Shown: positions 6,696-15,352 of the stretch, piece by piece
Layout: each line of letters opens with the position of its first letter
How positions within the stretch are numbered: the stretch's first letter is position 1
DNA from: Lachnospiraceae bacterium
GTDB lineage: Bacteria; Bacillota; Clostridia; Lachnospirales; Lachnospiraceae
Assembly (NCBI GenBank): GCA_017461045.1
Contig: JAFTZJ010000066.1
Location: 1-37,687, forward strand
DNA length: 37,687 bases
Direction: 5' to 3'
The notes under the pieces: generated by a model
Told to the model about the DNA's origin: nothing
The model's input: only the letters and a program-made list of their open reading frames with translations
Database searches by the model: none
Translations under genes and position numbers: made by a program

Positions 6696-8969
6696 ATGGA
6701 GATAATTAAGGTTGCACGTGATCAAGTCATAGCAAAGAAAAATGACATAGTAAAATATTGGTATCTGGTACAGGAGGGGACTGTTGTACAGAAATTCGGT
6801 TTTTCTGAAGTGAAACTGGAAAAGAATGCTATAATCGGATTTCTGGAACGGGACATGTATTTGTTTGATTATGTGGCTTCTGAAGATACGGTACTGGCAG
6901 CTTTTGTCTGTGAGAACTCAGAGGATTTGTTGAAAATCTTAACCGGACAGGAAAAGGTGCGAAGTGTATTTTTAAGAGCGGCCATTGAACAACGGCATCA
7001 ATTGCTGAGTTTGTATTCAGAATTGAATAATAAAAGTCGGCAATTTCATATGTTTGTAGAGACTGTATACAATGATTACAAAGGCTTATGCACGAAGTAC
7101 AAGGTGGAACAACTGTCTTTTACCCGAATGGAGCATCTGAATCCTCTGGTAATGCAACACAAAGCAGAAGCCTGGGAAGTGAACAATAGTGTTAGTCTGA
7201 TGAAAAACTATAAGCAGGAATATTTACAGCTTATGGAAAAGGATGATAGTCTGACCGTTGGTGTAATTATGGAGGCGGCTGCACAGATGCGACGGTTCTC
7301 TTTGGGAATCGGCGAGATGGAAGCTTATTTGCAATATAACCGGGACATTTTGTTAGGTGACAACTACAATACGTTATTTGATTTGTATTTTGATTTGGCT
7401 ATGAAAATGAGTCTAAAGAAATATGATATCAAGGTGGTAATAGAAAAAGTTCAGTTAATCGTGAAATTTGCAGAGAAACTGGGATTTTATAATCAGCGGA
7501 TGATGCAGCGACGATTAAATGAATTCTTGAATTATGATTTTGCTTCCATGAATTCGGCAGGAAGTGCATCGAAGGATGAAAAGGTGCATAAAGAAGTTGA
7601 TATTACAACAGTGGATTGTCTGGGGCAGATATTGGAGTATGCGGAATATCCGGATGAAGAATTTGAGCAGATTCAAAAGCGGATTATCAGTTATCGGGAA
7701 TTGCCGGATATGATGTCTACGGATAGTGAAGTATATAGCTTGCGGAAGAAGATAGCGGCTGATTTCTATGATATTTACTATCGGGTATTTGTTCACGCTA
7801 TGGAGGATGAATCTTCCATAACGCCGATCATCGAAATGTTTTTGAATTTTGGATTTATGGATGTAGGATACATCGGTGAAGAACGGGCAAAGGATTTGTA
7901 TGAACTTTGTGCTCACTTGGATATTTGTCATGGTCCGAATGTGTATACAATTTTTGAATGGCTGAAATGCATCTATTACGGAGAAAAAGAGCCATCCAAG
8001 AATGAATTTGATATGTCCTATACAGTGTATCTGGCAGAGCAGGGTAGAACCGGCAAAATGAATCAAGAGCAGATGAAGGAAGCATATCAGAATCCAAATA
8101 TGCGTGTGGAATTTGAAATTAAGAATATGTTTGCTTCGGTAAATAAAGCGACTTATGGAAAGCCTACTACCTTCTGTCCAATCTTAAATAAAAATGATTT
8201 GATTACTACAATTGATAAAATGCTGGTAACGGCAGAACGGTTGGAGCAGGCAATGAATGAAGTGCGAAAAATAGACTATTCCGTATTCTATCGAGAAATT
8301 GCTTTTAGCGATCCGCAAAAGGGAATCAATAGCGAATGGATTATGAAAGAGATTTTGCCGGATATTATTTTGATGCCGAATGCCGGTAGCCGGGTTATGA
8401 TGTGGCAGGAAATTACCGGTGTGAAAAGTGATACACAGGGACGGTTTATGTTCCCGGTTTTCACTGCAGGTGATTTGGACGATATGATGTTAGAAGTGGT
8501 TGGACGCTTCCGTTGGGAGATGTGCCGACGGATTCAAGGTGTTCGTTGGAATGATGTGCGCGAGAAATCATTAACGGCGGAATATTGTACATACATTCAA
8601 TTCTATCGTAAGAACCATGAACTGTCGCCGGAGGCAAAGGAGAAGATTAAGGGGGCTCTGGTACGGGCAAAGAACAATTACCGGGAAGTTTTTGTGCGTG
8701 ATTATATGAACTGGATAAAGTTCGAAGCCAAAGGCAGCTTCCGATTGAATAAGATTGTTCGGGATATTCTGGTTCGGTATTGTCCATTTACAAAAAATGT
8801 ACGGGATGAATTAAAAGCCAATCCATTATATCAGACCTCTATTACACGATTTGAAGCCGAGACTGCAAAGAAGCTGCAGCGGTACAAGGGTGTTTATCTA
8901 AAATACGAAAAGGCTGGCGGAATAATCAATGCTGACCTGAAAGAGAATCTTATTTTTTATGAAATGTAA
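6696..8969 (+). CDS. Uncharacterised 757-aa protein with cyclic-nucleotide-binding-like N-terminus
   Basis: A long cytoplasmic protein with no TM segment or signal peptide. Residues 1-95 read like a cNMP-binding beta-barrel: repeated short beta runs, the phrase KYWYLVQEGTVVQ matching the usual xYxIxxGxVxV strand, and IGFLER matching the loop after it. The phosphate-binding cassette (GExAL...RxA) is absent, so ligand binding is doubtful. Residues 100-300 are helical. The rest, about 300-757, is rich in W, Y, R and acidic residues (for example MMWQEITGVKSD and FRWEMCRRIQGVRWND) and matches no family I can name. It has its own promoter, stops 336 bases before two Spo0A paralogs, and a terminator follows it. 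A structural or signalling role is possible, but I do not recognise a function. Confidence 0.75.
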   Translation: MEIIKVARDQVIAKKNDIVKYWYLVQEGTVVQKFGFSEVKLEKNAIIGFLERDMYLFDYVASEDTVLAAFVCENSEDLLKILTGQEKVRSVFLRAAIEQRHQLLSLYSELNNKSRQFHMFVETVYNDYKGLCTKYKVEQLSFTRMEHLNPLVMQHKAEAWEVNNSVSLMKNYKQEYLQLMEKDDSLTVGVIMEAAAQMRRFSLGIGEMEAYLQYNRDILLGDNYNTLFDLYFDLAMKMSLKKYDIKVVIEKVQLIVKFAEKLGFYNQRMMQRRLNEFLNYDFASMNSAGSASKDEKVHKEVDITTVDCLGQILEYAEYPDEEFEQIQKRIISYRELPDMMSTDSEVYSLRKKIAADFYDIYYRVFVHAMEDESSITPIIEMFLNFGFMDVGYIGEERAKDLYELCAHLDICHGPNVYTIFEWLKCIYYGEKEPSKNEFDMSYTVYLAEQGRTGKMNQEQMKEAYQNPNMRVEFEIKNMFASVNKATYGKPTTFCPILNKNDLITTIDKMLVTAERLEQAMNEVRKIDYSVFYREIAFSDPQKGINSEWIMKEILPDIILMPNAGSRVMMWQEITGVKSDTQGRFMFPVFTAGDLDDMMLEVVGRFRWEMCRRIQGVRWNDVREKSLTAEYCTYIQFYRKNHELSPEAKEKIKGALVRAKNNYREVFVRDYMNWIKFEAKGSFRLNKIVRDILVRYCPFTKNVRDELKANPLYQTSITRFEAETAKKLQRYKGVYLKYEKAGGIINADLKENLIFYEM

Positions 8970-9048
8970 AATAAATTACATGAATTAGGTGTAAATACAG
9001 ATAATTTTAAGCCGGAGTAAGTTGTTGTTTCCAGTGTAAGGCTTTGTG

Positions 9049-9087
9049 AGAAAGTGTCTCTTAAGTTTGAGAGGCACTTTCTTTTTG
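9049..9087 (+). terminator. Intrinsic terminator after the 757-aa gene
   Basis: AGAAAGTG-TCTC pairs with GAGA-(GG bulge)-CACTTTCT across an 8-base loop and is followed by TTTTT. It is the main feature of the 336-base gap 8970-9305. The same gap also holds an inverted repeat at 9125-9140 and a promoter at 9231-9259; the short frame across it is not convincing as a gene. Confidence 0.85.
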
Positions 9088-9124
9088 TATGTATGCAGAT
9101 GACAAAAATTTCGCCGAAACCCTA

Positions 9125-9140
9125 TGGTGTTTCAACACCA
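9125..9140. promoter_or_regulatory. Inverted repeat, possible operator
   Basis: TGGTGT-TTCA-ACACCA is a perfect 6-bp inverted repeat with a 4-base centre. It lies about 90 bases upstream of the Spo0A-like gene's promoter. It has no T tract and could be a protein-binding site. Confidence 0.3.
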
Positions 9141-9230
9141 ATCAACAGTATTCGAATCGAAAAAAATGTGAATAATACGAATGGGCAGAGGAAGGGCGAA
9201 AATGTGTCAATAATTGCGAAGGATACCCCC

Positions 9231-9259
9231 TTTTCACTGTTTTTTAATTCAACTATAAT
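9231..9259 (+). promoter_or_regulatory. Promoter of the tandem Spo0A-like genes
   Basis: TTTTCA, 17 bases, TATAAT. The -35 is imperfect and the -10 is consensus. The predicted start lies near 9266, about 40 bases before the first ATG. I found no convincing sigma-H promoter and no exact Spo0A box in this region. Confidence 0.55.
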
Positions 9260-9305
9260 TGCAAAGGAACAACAAATTGGGAAGTAAAAGTACAGGAGGC
9301 GAGCC

Positions 9306-10103
9306 ATGAACGACATAAAAGTTGCAATTGTGAATCACGACAAATGTGCCTTGCAGAAAATCCACCAGTTCTTAGCAGAAGAGGACCGGGTTCGAGTGGT
9401 GGGAATGGCACAGGATGGACAAGAAGCTGTTGCTATGATTCGGGAACGAAAGCCGGAGGTAGTGGTATTGGACTTGATTATGCCGCATATTGATGGGGTA
9501 GGCATTATGGAGCAGGTTGAGTACCAAAATGGTAAAGAGGGGTGTCCGAAATACATTGTTGGAATGATGAAAGGACAAGAATTCATGTTCCAAATGGCGG
9601 CAGAGAGTCAAACCGTAGTGGGGGTTGGGGCAAAGTTTTCCCAGACAGATTTAAAACATGCCCTTCAAATGTTAAATGGTAATCGAAAACCAGCCCGTTG
9701 GAATGGAGTGCAAAGTGCTGCAATTACGGTTGCACCACCGGAGGACAAGCTGGAACTGATAGTTACAGATATTATTCATGAAATTGGAGTTCCGGCACAT
9801 ATTAAAGGATATCAATATCTTAGAACTGCGATATTGATGTCTGTGGCCGACATGGATATTCTGAATTCTATTACGAAGCAGTTATATCCGGAAATAGCGA
9901 AAATATATGGGACAACACCAAGTCGGGTAGAACGAGCAATTCGGCATGCCATTGAAGTGGCATGGGGCAGAGGGCATATGGATACTATTGATGAATTATT
10001 TGGGTATACCATACATGCCGGAAAAGGGAAACCAACCAATTCGGAATTTATAGCACTCATAGCAGATAAGATTCGGTTGGATCAGAAAATGAAAAGTGCA
10101 TAG
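9306..10103 (+). CDS. Spo0A-family response regulator, paralog 1 (degenerate receiver)
   Basis: A 265-aa relative of the sporulation master regulator Spo0A. The N-terminal receiver keeps the phospho-acceptor D56 ([11 protein letters not shown]), but the metal-binding acidic pair D10/D11 of Bacillus subtilis Spo0A aligns with N10/H11, and the Thr switch region reads VGMMKG. The C-terminal effector domain (about 145-265) is strongly conserved: [15 protein letters not shown], then the recognition-helix region [15 protein letters not shown] and [22 protein letters not shown] 9306 follows CAGGAGG. The second paralog starts 36 bases after the stop, so the two are probably cotranscribed. The damaged acidic pocket suggests weak or no phosphorylation, so it may act constitutively or as a partner of paralog 2. 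The usual spoIVB neighbour of spo0A is not here, so I do not give it the name spo0A. Confidence 0.88.
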   Translation: MNDIKVAIVNHDKCALQKIHQFLAEEDRVRVVGMAQDGQEAVAMIRERKPEVVVLDLIMPHIDGVGIMEQVEYQNGKEGCPKYIVGMMKGQEFMFQMAAESQTVVGVGAKFSQTDLKHALQMLNGNRKPARWNGVQSAAITVAPPEDKLELIVTDIIHEIGVPAHIKGYQYLRTAILMSVADMDILNSITKQLYPEIAKIYGTTPSRVERAIRHAIEVAWGRGHMDTIDELFGYTIHAGKGKPTNSEFIALIADKIRLDQKMKSA

Positions 10104-10139
10104 GGAGTAATGTGTTAAGAACAGAAAGATGGGGACAAT

Positions 10140-10940
10140 ATGGAAAATTTAGGGAAGTTGAAGGTGATGGCTGCGGATCAGGATTTGATTCAGGAGCTTA
10201 GTCGATATGATTTCATTTCCAGAGACGGAAGTATGGAAATAATCGGAAGATACTTAGATGGTGAGGAATTATACAGTGCAATTGTAGAACAACGGCCGGA
10301 TTTAGTGGTGATGGATGCATTGTTAAAATCCACAGACGGAATTGAATTATTAAGAAGAATGAAGGAGGAACATCCGGAGATTTCTACGCGATTCATTCTG
10401 CTAACTACCATTGGTTCGGAAAGTGTTATTGAAACGGCATTTATGATGGGAGCGTCTTATTATATGCTAAAGCCCTTTGATAACCAGATTCTCAAGCGGA
10501 GAATGAAGCAAATATTGATGACAGAAGCCACCGCAGAAGAAGAACGGGTGTTGGAGCTTGGGGAGGATCTGGCACCATATCTGAAGGAACGCAATCTTGA
10601 GGGAGAAGTAACGGAAATTATCCGGGAAATTGGAATCCCGGCACATATTAAAGGATACCAGTATATTCGGGAAGGAATTATGATGGCAGTAGAAGATCCG
10701 AATATGCTGAATTACATAACAAAATTACTATATCCGACTATAGCAAAGAAGTATAAAACAACATCCTCCAGTGTGGAACGTGCTATCCGTCATGCTATTG
10801 AAGTAGCATGGAGTCGCGGAAAAATGGATGTGATTCAGGATTTATTTGGTTATACCATTCATGCCGGCAAAGGAAAACCAACGAATTCAGAGTTTATTGC
10901 TTTGATTGCTGATAAGCTTCGATTAGAGTATGAATTATAA
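10140..10940 (+). CDS. Spo0A-family response regulator, paralog 2
   Basis: A 266-aa Spo0A-type protein. Its receiver is nearer to functional than that of paralog 1: AADQD near residues 11-15 keeps one acidic pocket residue, D59 is the predicted phospho-acceptor ([12 protein letters not shown]), LLTT carries the Thr switch and LKPFD carries the conserved Lys (K111). The loop after D59 reads LLKSTDG instead of the usual MPHLDG. The effector domain is almost the same as in paralog 1 ([49 protein letters not shown]), so both should recognise similar DNA. The start ATG is 36 bases after paralog 1. Either gene could be the organism's functional Spo0A; the receiver makes this one the better candidate. 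It is also possible that a canonical copy lies elsewhere. Confidence 0.88.
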   Translation: MENLGKLKVMAADQDLIQELSRYDFISRDGSMEIIGRYLDGEELYSAIVEQRPDLVVMDALLKSTDGIELLRRMKEEHPEISTRFILLTTIGSESVIETAFMMGASYYMLKPFDNQILKRRMKQILMTEATAEEERVLELGEDLAPYLKERNLEGEVTEIIREIGIPAHIKGYQYIREGIMMAVEDPNMLNYITKLLYPTIAKKYKTTSSSVERAIRHAIEVAWSRGKMDVIQDLFGYTIHAGKGKPTNSEFIALIADKLRLEYEL

Positions 10941-10952
10941 GAAAAATAAAGG

Positions 10953-10981
10953 TTTCCTTTGTTGGTAAATTGTGCTATACT
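10953..10981 (+). promoter_or_regulatory. Promoter before glgA
   Basis: TGC-TATACT forms an extended -10 with a weak -35 (TTTCCT) 17 bases upstream. It fits a start about 45 bases before the glgA ATG. Confidence 0.5.
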
Positions 10982-11032
10982 TTTTTCATACTAGTTTCAT
11001 AAAAGAAAGGAACACTGGGAGGGTTATCTAGC

Positions 11033-12469
11033 ATGAAGAAAGTGGCGTATGTTGCATCAGAATGTGTACCATTTATAAAGACAGGCGGTCTTGCAGACGT
11101 AGTAGGAACATTACCTAAGATGTTTGATCGTAACGAATATGATGTTCGTATTATTATTCCGAACTATTTGTGTATTCCACCAAAGTATCGGGAAAAGATG
11201 AAGTATTTAACACATTTCCAGATGGAAATCGGCTGGAGACAGCAGTATGTTGGTGTTATGTATATGGAGTATGAAGGTATTCCGGTTTATTTTATTGATA
11301 ATGAGTATTATTTTAACGGCTTCACACCATATGGTGATGTGAAGTGGGATATTGAGAAGTTCTCATTCTTCTCTAAGGCAGCATTGTCGATTTTGCCGGT
11401 AATCGGGTTCCGTCCGGACATTATTCACTGCCATGACTGGCAGTCAGGTTTGGTTCCGGTATACTTGAAGACATTATTTGCAAGTAATCCGTTTTTCCAG
11501 GGAATTAAGTCGTTGATGACAATTCATAACCTGAAGTTCCAAGGAAATTGGGATATCGATACAGTACAGAGTTATTCCGGTTTGCCATCCTATGTATTTA
11601 CACCGGACAAGCTGGAGTATCAGAAAGATGCCAGCATGTTAAAGGGTGGTCTGGTATATGCAGATAAGATTACAACTGTAAGTAATACTTATGCAGGGGA
11701 AATTCAGACACAGGAATATGGTGAAGGATTGGAAGGTTTGCTCTTTGCCAGAAGACATGACCTTTGGGGTATTGTAAATGGTATCGATTATGATATTTAC
11801 AATCCGGCAAAGGATCCAATGATTTACAAGAATTATTCGGTTAAGAGTTATAAGAAGGCAAAAGCAGAGAATAAGCGGAAGATGCAGGAAGAATTCGGTC
11901 TTCCGGTTGATGATAAACAGTTTGTAATCGGAATTATTTCCAGATTGACAGACCAGAAGGGTCTGGATTTGGTTGACTGTGTGATGAATGAAATATGCCA
12001 GGATGGTGTTCAATTTGTTGTTCTGGGTACCGGTGAACAGCGGTACGAGGATATGTTCCGGTATTATCAGGGTATTCATCCACACAAGGTATCAGCGAAT
12101 ATTTATTATTCCGATGAACGTTCACACAAGATGTATGCAGGCTGTGATGTAATGCTGGTTCCTTCACGGTTTGAGCCATGTGGTTTGACACAGTTAATGG
12201 CACTTCGTTATGGTACCATTCCGTTGGTTCGTGAGACCGGTGGTTTGAAGGATACAGTAGAACCATATAATGAGTTTGAAAAGACCGGTACCGGATTTAG
12301 TTTCCGGAATTATAACGCACATGAGATGTTGAATACCATCAACTATGCGAAGGAAGTATATTATAACGACAAAGCAAGCTGGTATGGTATTATGGAACGG
12401 GCGATGAAGGCAGATTACTCATGGCAGAAATCTGCAGAAAAATATCAGGAATTATACAATCAGGTATAG
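11033..12469 (+). CDS. glgA: Glycogen synthase (ADP-glucose starch/glycogen glucosyltransferase)
   Basis: Transfers glucose from ADP-glucose to the end of an alpha-1,4-glucan in the cytoplasm (GT5 family). At 478 aa it has normal length. The N-terminal substrate loop KTGGLADVVGTLP is at residues 16-28, HCHDWQSGLVP is the acceptor-side motif, and the C-terminal GT-B half has SRLTDQKGLDLV and the nucleotide-sugar site PSRFEPCGLTQLMALRYG followed by RETGGLKDTV. It is a single-gene unit with its own promoter and a strong terminator after it; no other glg gene is in the window. Clostridia often store glycogen before sporulation, and the Spo0A-like genes directly upstream make that link tempting, but adjacency alone does not show it. 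Confidence 0.97.
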   Translation: MKKVAYVASECVPFIKTGGLADVVGTLPKMFDRNEYDVRIIIPNYLCIPPKYREKMKYLTHFQMEIGWRQQYVGVMYMEYEGIPVYFIDNEYYFNGFTPYGDVKWDIEKFSFFSKAALSILPVIGFRPDIIHCHDWQSGLVPVYLKTLFASNPFFQGIKSLMTIHNLKFQGNWDIDTVQSYSGLPSYVFTPDKLEYQKDASMLKGGLVYADKITTVSNTYAGEIQTQEYGEGLEGLLFARRHDLWGIVNGIDYDIYNPAKDPMIYKNYSVKSYKKAKAENKRKMQEEFGLPVDDKQFVIGIISRLTDQKGLDLVDCVMNEICQDGVQFVVLGTGEQRYEDMFRYYQGIHPHKVSANIYYSDERSHKMYAGCDVMLVPSRFEPCGLTQLMALRYGTIPLVRETGGLKDTVEPYNEFEKTGTGFSFRNYNAHEMLNTINYAKEVYYNDKASWYGIMERAMKADYSWQKSAEKYQELYNQV

Positions 12470-12493
12470 AGAGGCAGTTAGCCTAAGTCTAAG

Positions 12494-12546
12494 ACACAGA
12501 ACGGTCAGAGGGAATGTTTTATTCTCGCCTGACTGTTCTGTGTTTT
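12494..12546 (+). terminator. Terminator after glgA
   Basis: ACACAGAAC-G-GTCAG pairs with CTGAC-T-GTTCTGTGT (15 bp including one G-T) around a 20-base loop, followed by TTTT. Confidence 0.85.
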
Positions 12547-12556
12547 GCCGTATAAG
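12529..12556 (+). promoter_or_regulatory. Possible promoter before rqcH
   Basis: CTGACT, 16 bases, TATAAG. It overlaps the 3' arm of the glgA terminator. Moderate match only. Confidence 0.3.
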
Positions 12557-12593
12557 ATATGCTTAAATGATTGATTAGGAGAAAGGAACCATT

Positions 12594-14354
12594 ATGGCAT
12601 TTGACGGAATTGTAATTGCAAATATCATACATGAGTTAAAGACCAATGTGTTGAATAGTCGGATTTACAAAATCTATCAGCCGGAACCGGATGAATTGAA
12701 TCTGATTATCAAAAGTCCACAGGGAAATTATCGACTTTTATTGTCGGCAAGTGCTACATTGCCATTGATTTATCTGTCAACCGAAAGTAAGAACAACCCT
12801 ATGACAGCCCCGAATTTCTGTATGCTGTTGCGGAAGCACATTGGTAACGGGCGAATTGTCCGGATAGAACAGCCGGGATTTGAGCGAATTGTGGTTTTGC
12901 ACATTGAACATCTGGATGAAATGGGTGATTTATGTACCAAGAAGTTGATTATAGAAATCATGGGTAAGCACAGTAATATTATTTTCTGTGATGACAAGGA
13001 TATGATTATTGACAGCATCAAACGAATCGGTGCACAGATGAGCTCTGTGCGGGAAGTACTTCCGGGACGAATCTATGAGTTGCCACCGGCACAGGAGAAA
13101 ATCAGTCCCTTGGAGTTGACTAAAGAATACTATGAAACTGTGATGCTGGCAAAACCATTGAATCTGTGTAAAATGATTTATACATCCGTAACCGGATTTA
13201 GTCCGGTGGTGGCAAATGAAATCTGTGATCGGGCAGGCTTGGACGGAGACAGTAGTGCGGCATGCTTGTTGGAAGAAGGTTCCGAGGGCAAGGAACGCTT
13301 GTGGACAGAATTGGAACAGGTTATCGTTCAGATTCGGAATGAACAATTTGAACCGGGTATTTATTATGATGAAGAAGAAAGTCCTATTGAATTCTCAGCT
13401 ATTTCCCTGGGTATGTATTCGGATTTGGAATGGAAACGAAAAGAATCCATATCCGAAGTTTTACAGGAATACTATGCAATGAAGAATAATGTTACCCGAA
13501 TTCGTCAGAAGTCATCGGATTTGCGGCGAGTGGTTGCAACTGCAATCGAACGGACTGCTAAAAAATATGATTTGCAGTTGAGTCAGTTAAAGGATACGGA
13601 AAAGCGGGATAAATATCGGGTGTATGGGGAATTGATTAACACTTACGGTTACGGAATTGAGCCGGAAGCCAAGTCTTTTCAGGCATTAAATTATTACACC
13701 AATGAAGAAATTACGATTCCGTTAGATTCTACCATTCCGCCGGCAGAAAATGCGAAGCGATATTTTGCAAAATACAATAAACTGAAGCGGACCTATGAAG
13801 CGTTAACGGAGCAGGTTGCGCAGACCAAACAGGAACTTAACCATTTGCAATCCATTCAGACTGCTTTGGATATTACGTTAGAAGAAACAGATTTAGCAGA
13901 AATCAAACGTGAGTTAATGGAATACGGTTATATTAAGTTCAAGAGCGAAGGAAAGAAAAAGGGGAAAATGCCAAAGAGCAAGCCATTTCACTATATTTCT
14001 TCGGATGGCTACCACATGTATGTAGGAAAGAATAATTACCAGAACGAAGAATTAACTTTCAAAGTAGCCAATGGAGGAGATTTGTGGTTCCATGCCAAGC
14101 AGGCACCGGGCTCCCATGTAATCCTGAAGACAGAGGGACAAGAGGAGATTCCGGACCGCACGTATGAAGAAGCAGCACGGTTGGCAGCCTATTATTCTTC
14201 CGCCAGAACCGGTTCAAAGGTTGATATTGATTATACCAGACGGTCCAATCTAAAAAAGACACCGGGTGGGGCACCCGGATTTGTGATTTATCACACCAAT
14301 TATTCTATGACAATAGAACCGGATATCCGGGGGATTGAGGAAGTGGAGGAATAA
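12594..14354 (+). CDS. rqcH: Ribosome quality control protein RqcH (NFACT/FbpA family)
   Basis: Binds stalled 50S subunits carrying peptidyl-tRNA and recruits tRNA-Ala to add C-terminal alanine tails that mark incomplete proteins for decay. At 586 aa it has the NFACT layout: NFACT-N (1-180, with EIMGKHSNIIF), HhH and coiled coil (about 300-430, KRTYEALTEQVAQTKQELNHL), then NFACT-R (about 450-560) with DGYHMYVGKNNYQNEELTF, DLWFHAKQAPGSHVIL and YTRRSNLKKTPGGAPGFV. The D97/R98 pair of B. subtilis RqcH appears as E97/R98 (GFERI), a conservative change. Older annotation calls the family fibronectin-binding protein. The next gene, yicC, keeps the usual Firmicutes neighbour relationship. Confidence 0.95.
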   Translation: MAFDGIVIANIIHELKTNVLNSRIYKIYQPEPDELNLIIKSPQGNYRLLLSASATLPLIYLSTESKNNPMTAPNFCMLLRKHIGNGRIVRIEQPGFERIVVLHIEHLDEMGDLCTKKLIIEIMGKHSNIIFCDDKDMIIDSIKRIGAQMSSVREVLPGRIYELPPAQEKISPLELTKEYYETVMLAKPLNLCKMIYTSVTGFSPVVANEICDRAGLDGDSSAACLLEEGSEGKERLWTELEQVIVQIRNEQFEPGIYYDEEESPIEFSAISLGMYSDLEWKRKESISEVLQEYYAMKNNVTRIRQKSSDLRRVVATAIERTAKKYDLQLSQLKDTEKRDKYRVYGELINTYGYGIEPEAKSFQALNYYTNEEITIPLDSTIPPAENAKRYFAKYNKLKRTYEALTEQVAQTKQELNHLQSIQTALDITLEETDLAEIKRELMEYGYIKFKSEGKKKGKMPKSKPFHYISSDGYHMYVGKNNYQNEELTFKVANGGDLWFHAKQAPGSHVILKTEGQEEIPDRTYEEAARLAAYYSSARTGSKVDIDYTRRSNLKKTPGGAPGFVIYHTNYSMTIEPDIRGIEEVEE

Positions 14355-14364
14355 TCGGTTTTTA

Positions 14365-14394
14365 TTGACTTTTACCGGTATTTTACCGTATAAT
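14365..14394 (+). promoter_or_regulatory. Promoter of the yicC-gmk-rpoZ operon
   Basis: TTGACT, 18 bases, TATAAT, a strong sigma-A match directly after rqcH. The predicted start near 14401 leaves a leader of about 60 bases before yicC. Confidence 0.75.
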
Positions 14395-14459
14395 AGATTG
14401 GATATAGAACAAGCGATAATAATAAGTAAACGAGAATAACTATAAGAAAAGGTGACGAT

Positions 14460-15338
14460 ATGATTCGCAGTATGACAGGCTTTGGCCGTAGCGAAACAAT
14501 TACAACAGAGTATAAATTGATTGTAGAGATGAAGGCAGTGAATCATCGCTACAGTGAATTTGGTATTAAGATGCCGAAGAAGCTGAATTTATTTGAAGCA
14601 AATATTCGGGCATTGTTAAAGGAATACATTAATCGTGGTAAGGTAGATGTATTTATTACCTATGAGGATTACCGGGAATCCAATGCTTGTATCAAGTACA
14701 ATGCGGAGATTGCCAAGGAGTATTTGGAGCATTTGAAGCAGATGGAAGCAGAATTCCGGATACCAAATGATATTACTGTGACGAAGCTGGCCGGTTTTTC
14801 CGATGTATTTTCCAAGGAAGAACAATCCATTGATGAAGAACAGTTATGGAGTATTTTGGAGACGGGAATTCGTCAGGCATCTGAGCAGTTTGTTGCGGCA
14901 AGAGAGCGGGAAGGCGAGAATCTGAAGAATGATTTGTTAAGCAAGCTGGATGCTATGCTTGGTATTGTAGATTACATTGAGCAGGAAGCACCCCAATTGA
15001 TTCAGGATTACCGGAGCAAGCTGGAAGCTAAGGTACAGGAATTATTGGAAGGCAGTAACATTGACGAATCCAGAATTGCAACAGAGGTTGTAATCTATGC
15101 AGATAAAATATGTGTAGATGAAGAAACGGTTCGTTTAAGAAGCCACATTACCAGCACCAAGGAAATAATTGCAGAAGGCGGAAGCATTGGACGGAAGCTG
15201 GATTTCATTGCACAGGAAATGAACCGGGAAGCTAATACCATTCTTTCCAAAGCCAATTCCTTGGATATTTCGAATAAGGCAATCGACTTGAAGACCGAAA
15301 TCGAAAAGGTTCGGGAACAGATTCAGAATATTGAATAA
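14460..15338 (+). CDS. YicC/YloC family endoribonuclease
   Basis: A 292-aa member of the YicC family (YloC in Bacillus), reported as an endoribonuclease acting on structured RNA. The N-terminal hallmark MIRSMTGFGRSE is intact, followed by VEMKAVNHRYSEFGIKMP. The C-terminal DUF1732 region has EVVIYADKICVDEETVRLRSH and GRKLDFIAQEMNREANTILSKA, which hold the conserved acidic and Arg residues of the family. ATG 14460 follows AAAGGTGA. Gmk follows after 14 bases. In many Firmicutes remA lies between these two, and it is missing here. Confidence 0.93.
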   Translation: MIRSMTGFGRSETITTEYKLIVEMKAVNHRYSEFGIKMPKKLNLFEANIRALLKEYINRGKVDVFITYEDYRESNACIKYNAEIAKEYLEHLKQMEAEFRIPNDITVTKLAGFSDVFSKEEQSIDEEQLWSILETGIRQASEQFVAAREREGENLKNDLLSKLDAMLGIVDYIEQEAPQLIQDYRSKLEAKVQELLEGSNIDESRIATEVVIYADKICVDEETVRLRSHITSTKEIIAEGGSIGRKLDFIAQEMNREANTILSKANSLDISNKAIDLKTEIEKVREQIQNIE

Positions 15339-15352
15339 GGTCAGGTGATAAT

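Noticed and set aside
7515-8066. 183-codon - strand frame inside the 757-aa gene
   Set aside because: It is an antisense shadow of a convincing + strand gene; no ribosome site and no recognisable protein.
9105-9225. Spo0A-box-like words (TTCGCCGAA, TTGCGAA, TGTCAAT)
   Set aside because: Each misses at least one core base of TGNCGAA on both strands; not enough to call a site.
9054-9287. 77-codon + strand frame in the gap before the Spo0A-like genes
   Set aside because: It begins inside a terminator, has no ribosome site, overlaps the promoter of the next gene and has an ordinary non-coding composition.
11639-13346. Long - strand frames opposite glgA and rqcH
   Set aside because: Antisense shadows of well-conserved genes, with unlikely amino acid composition (many His, Cys, Ile).
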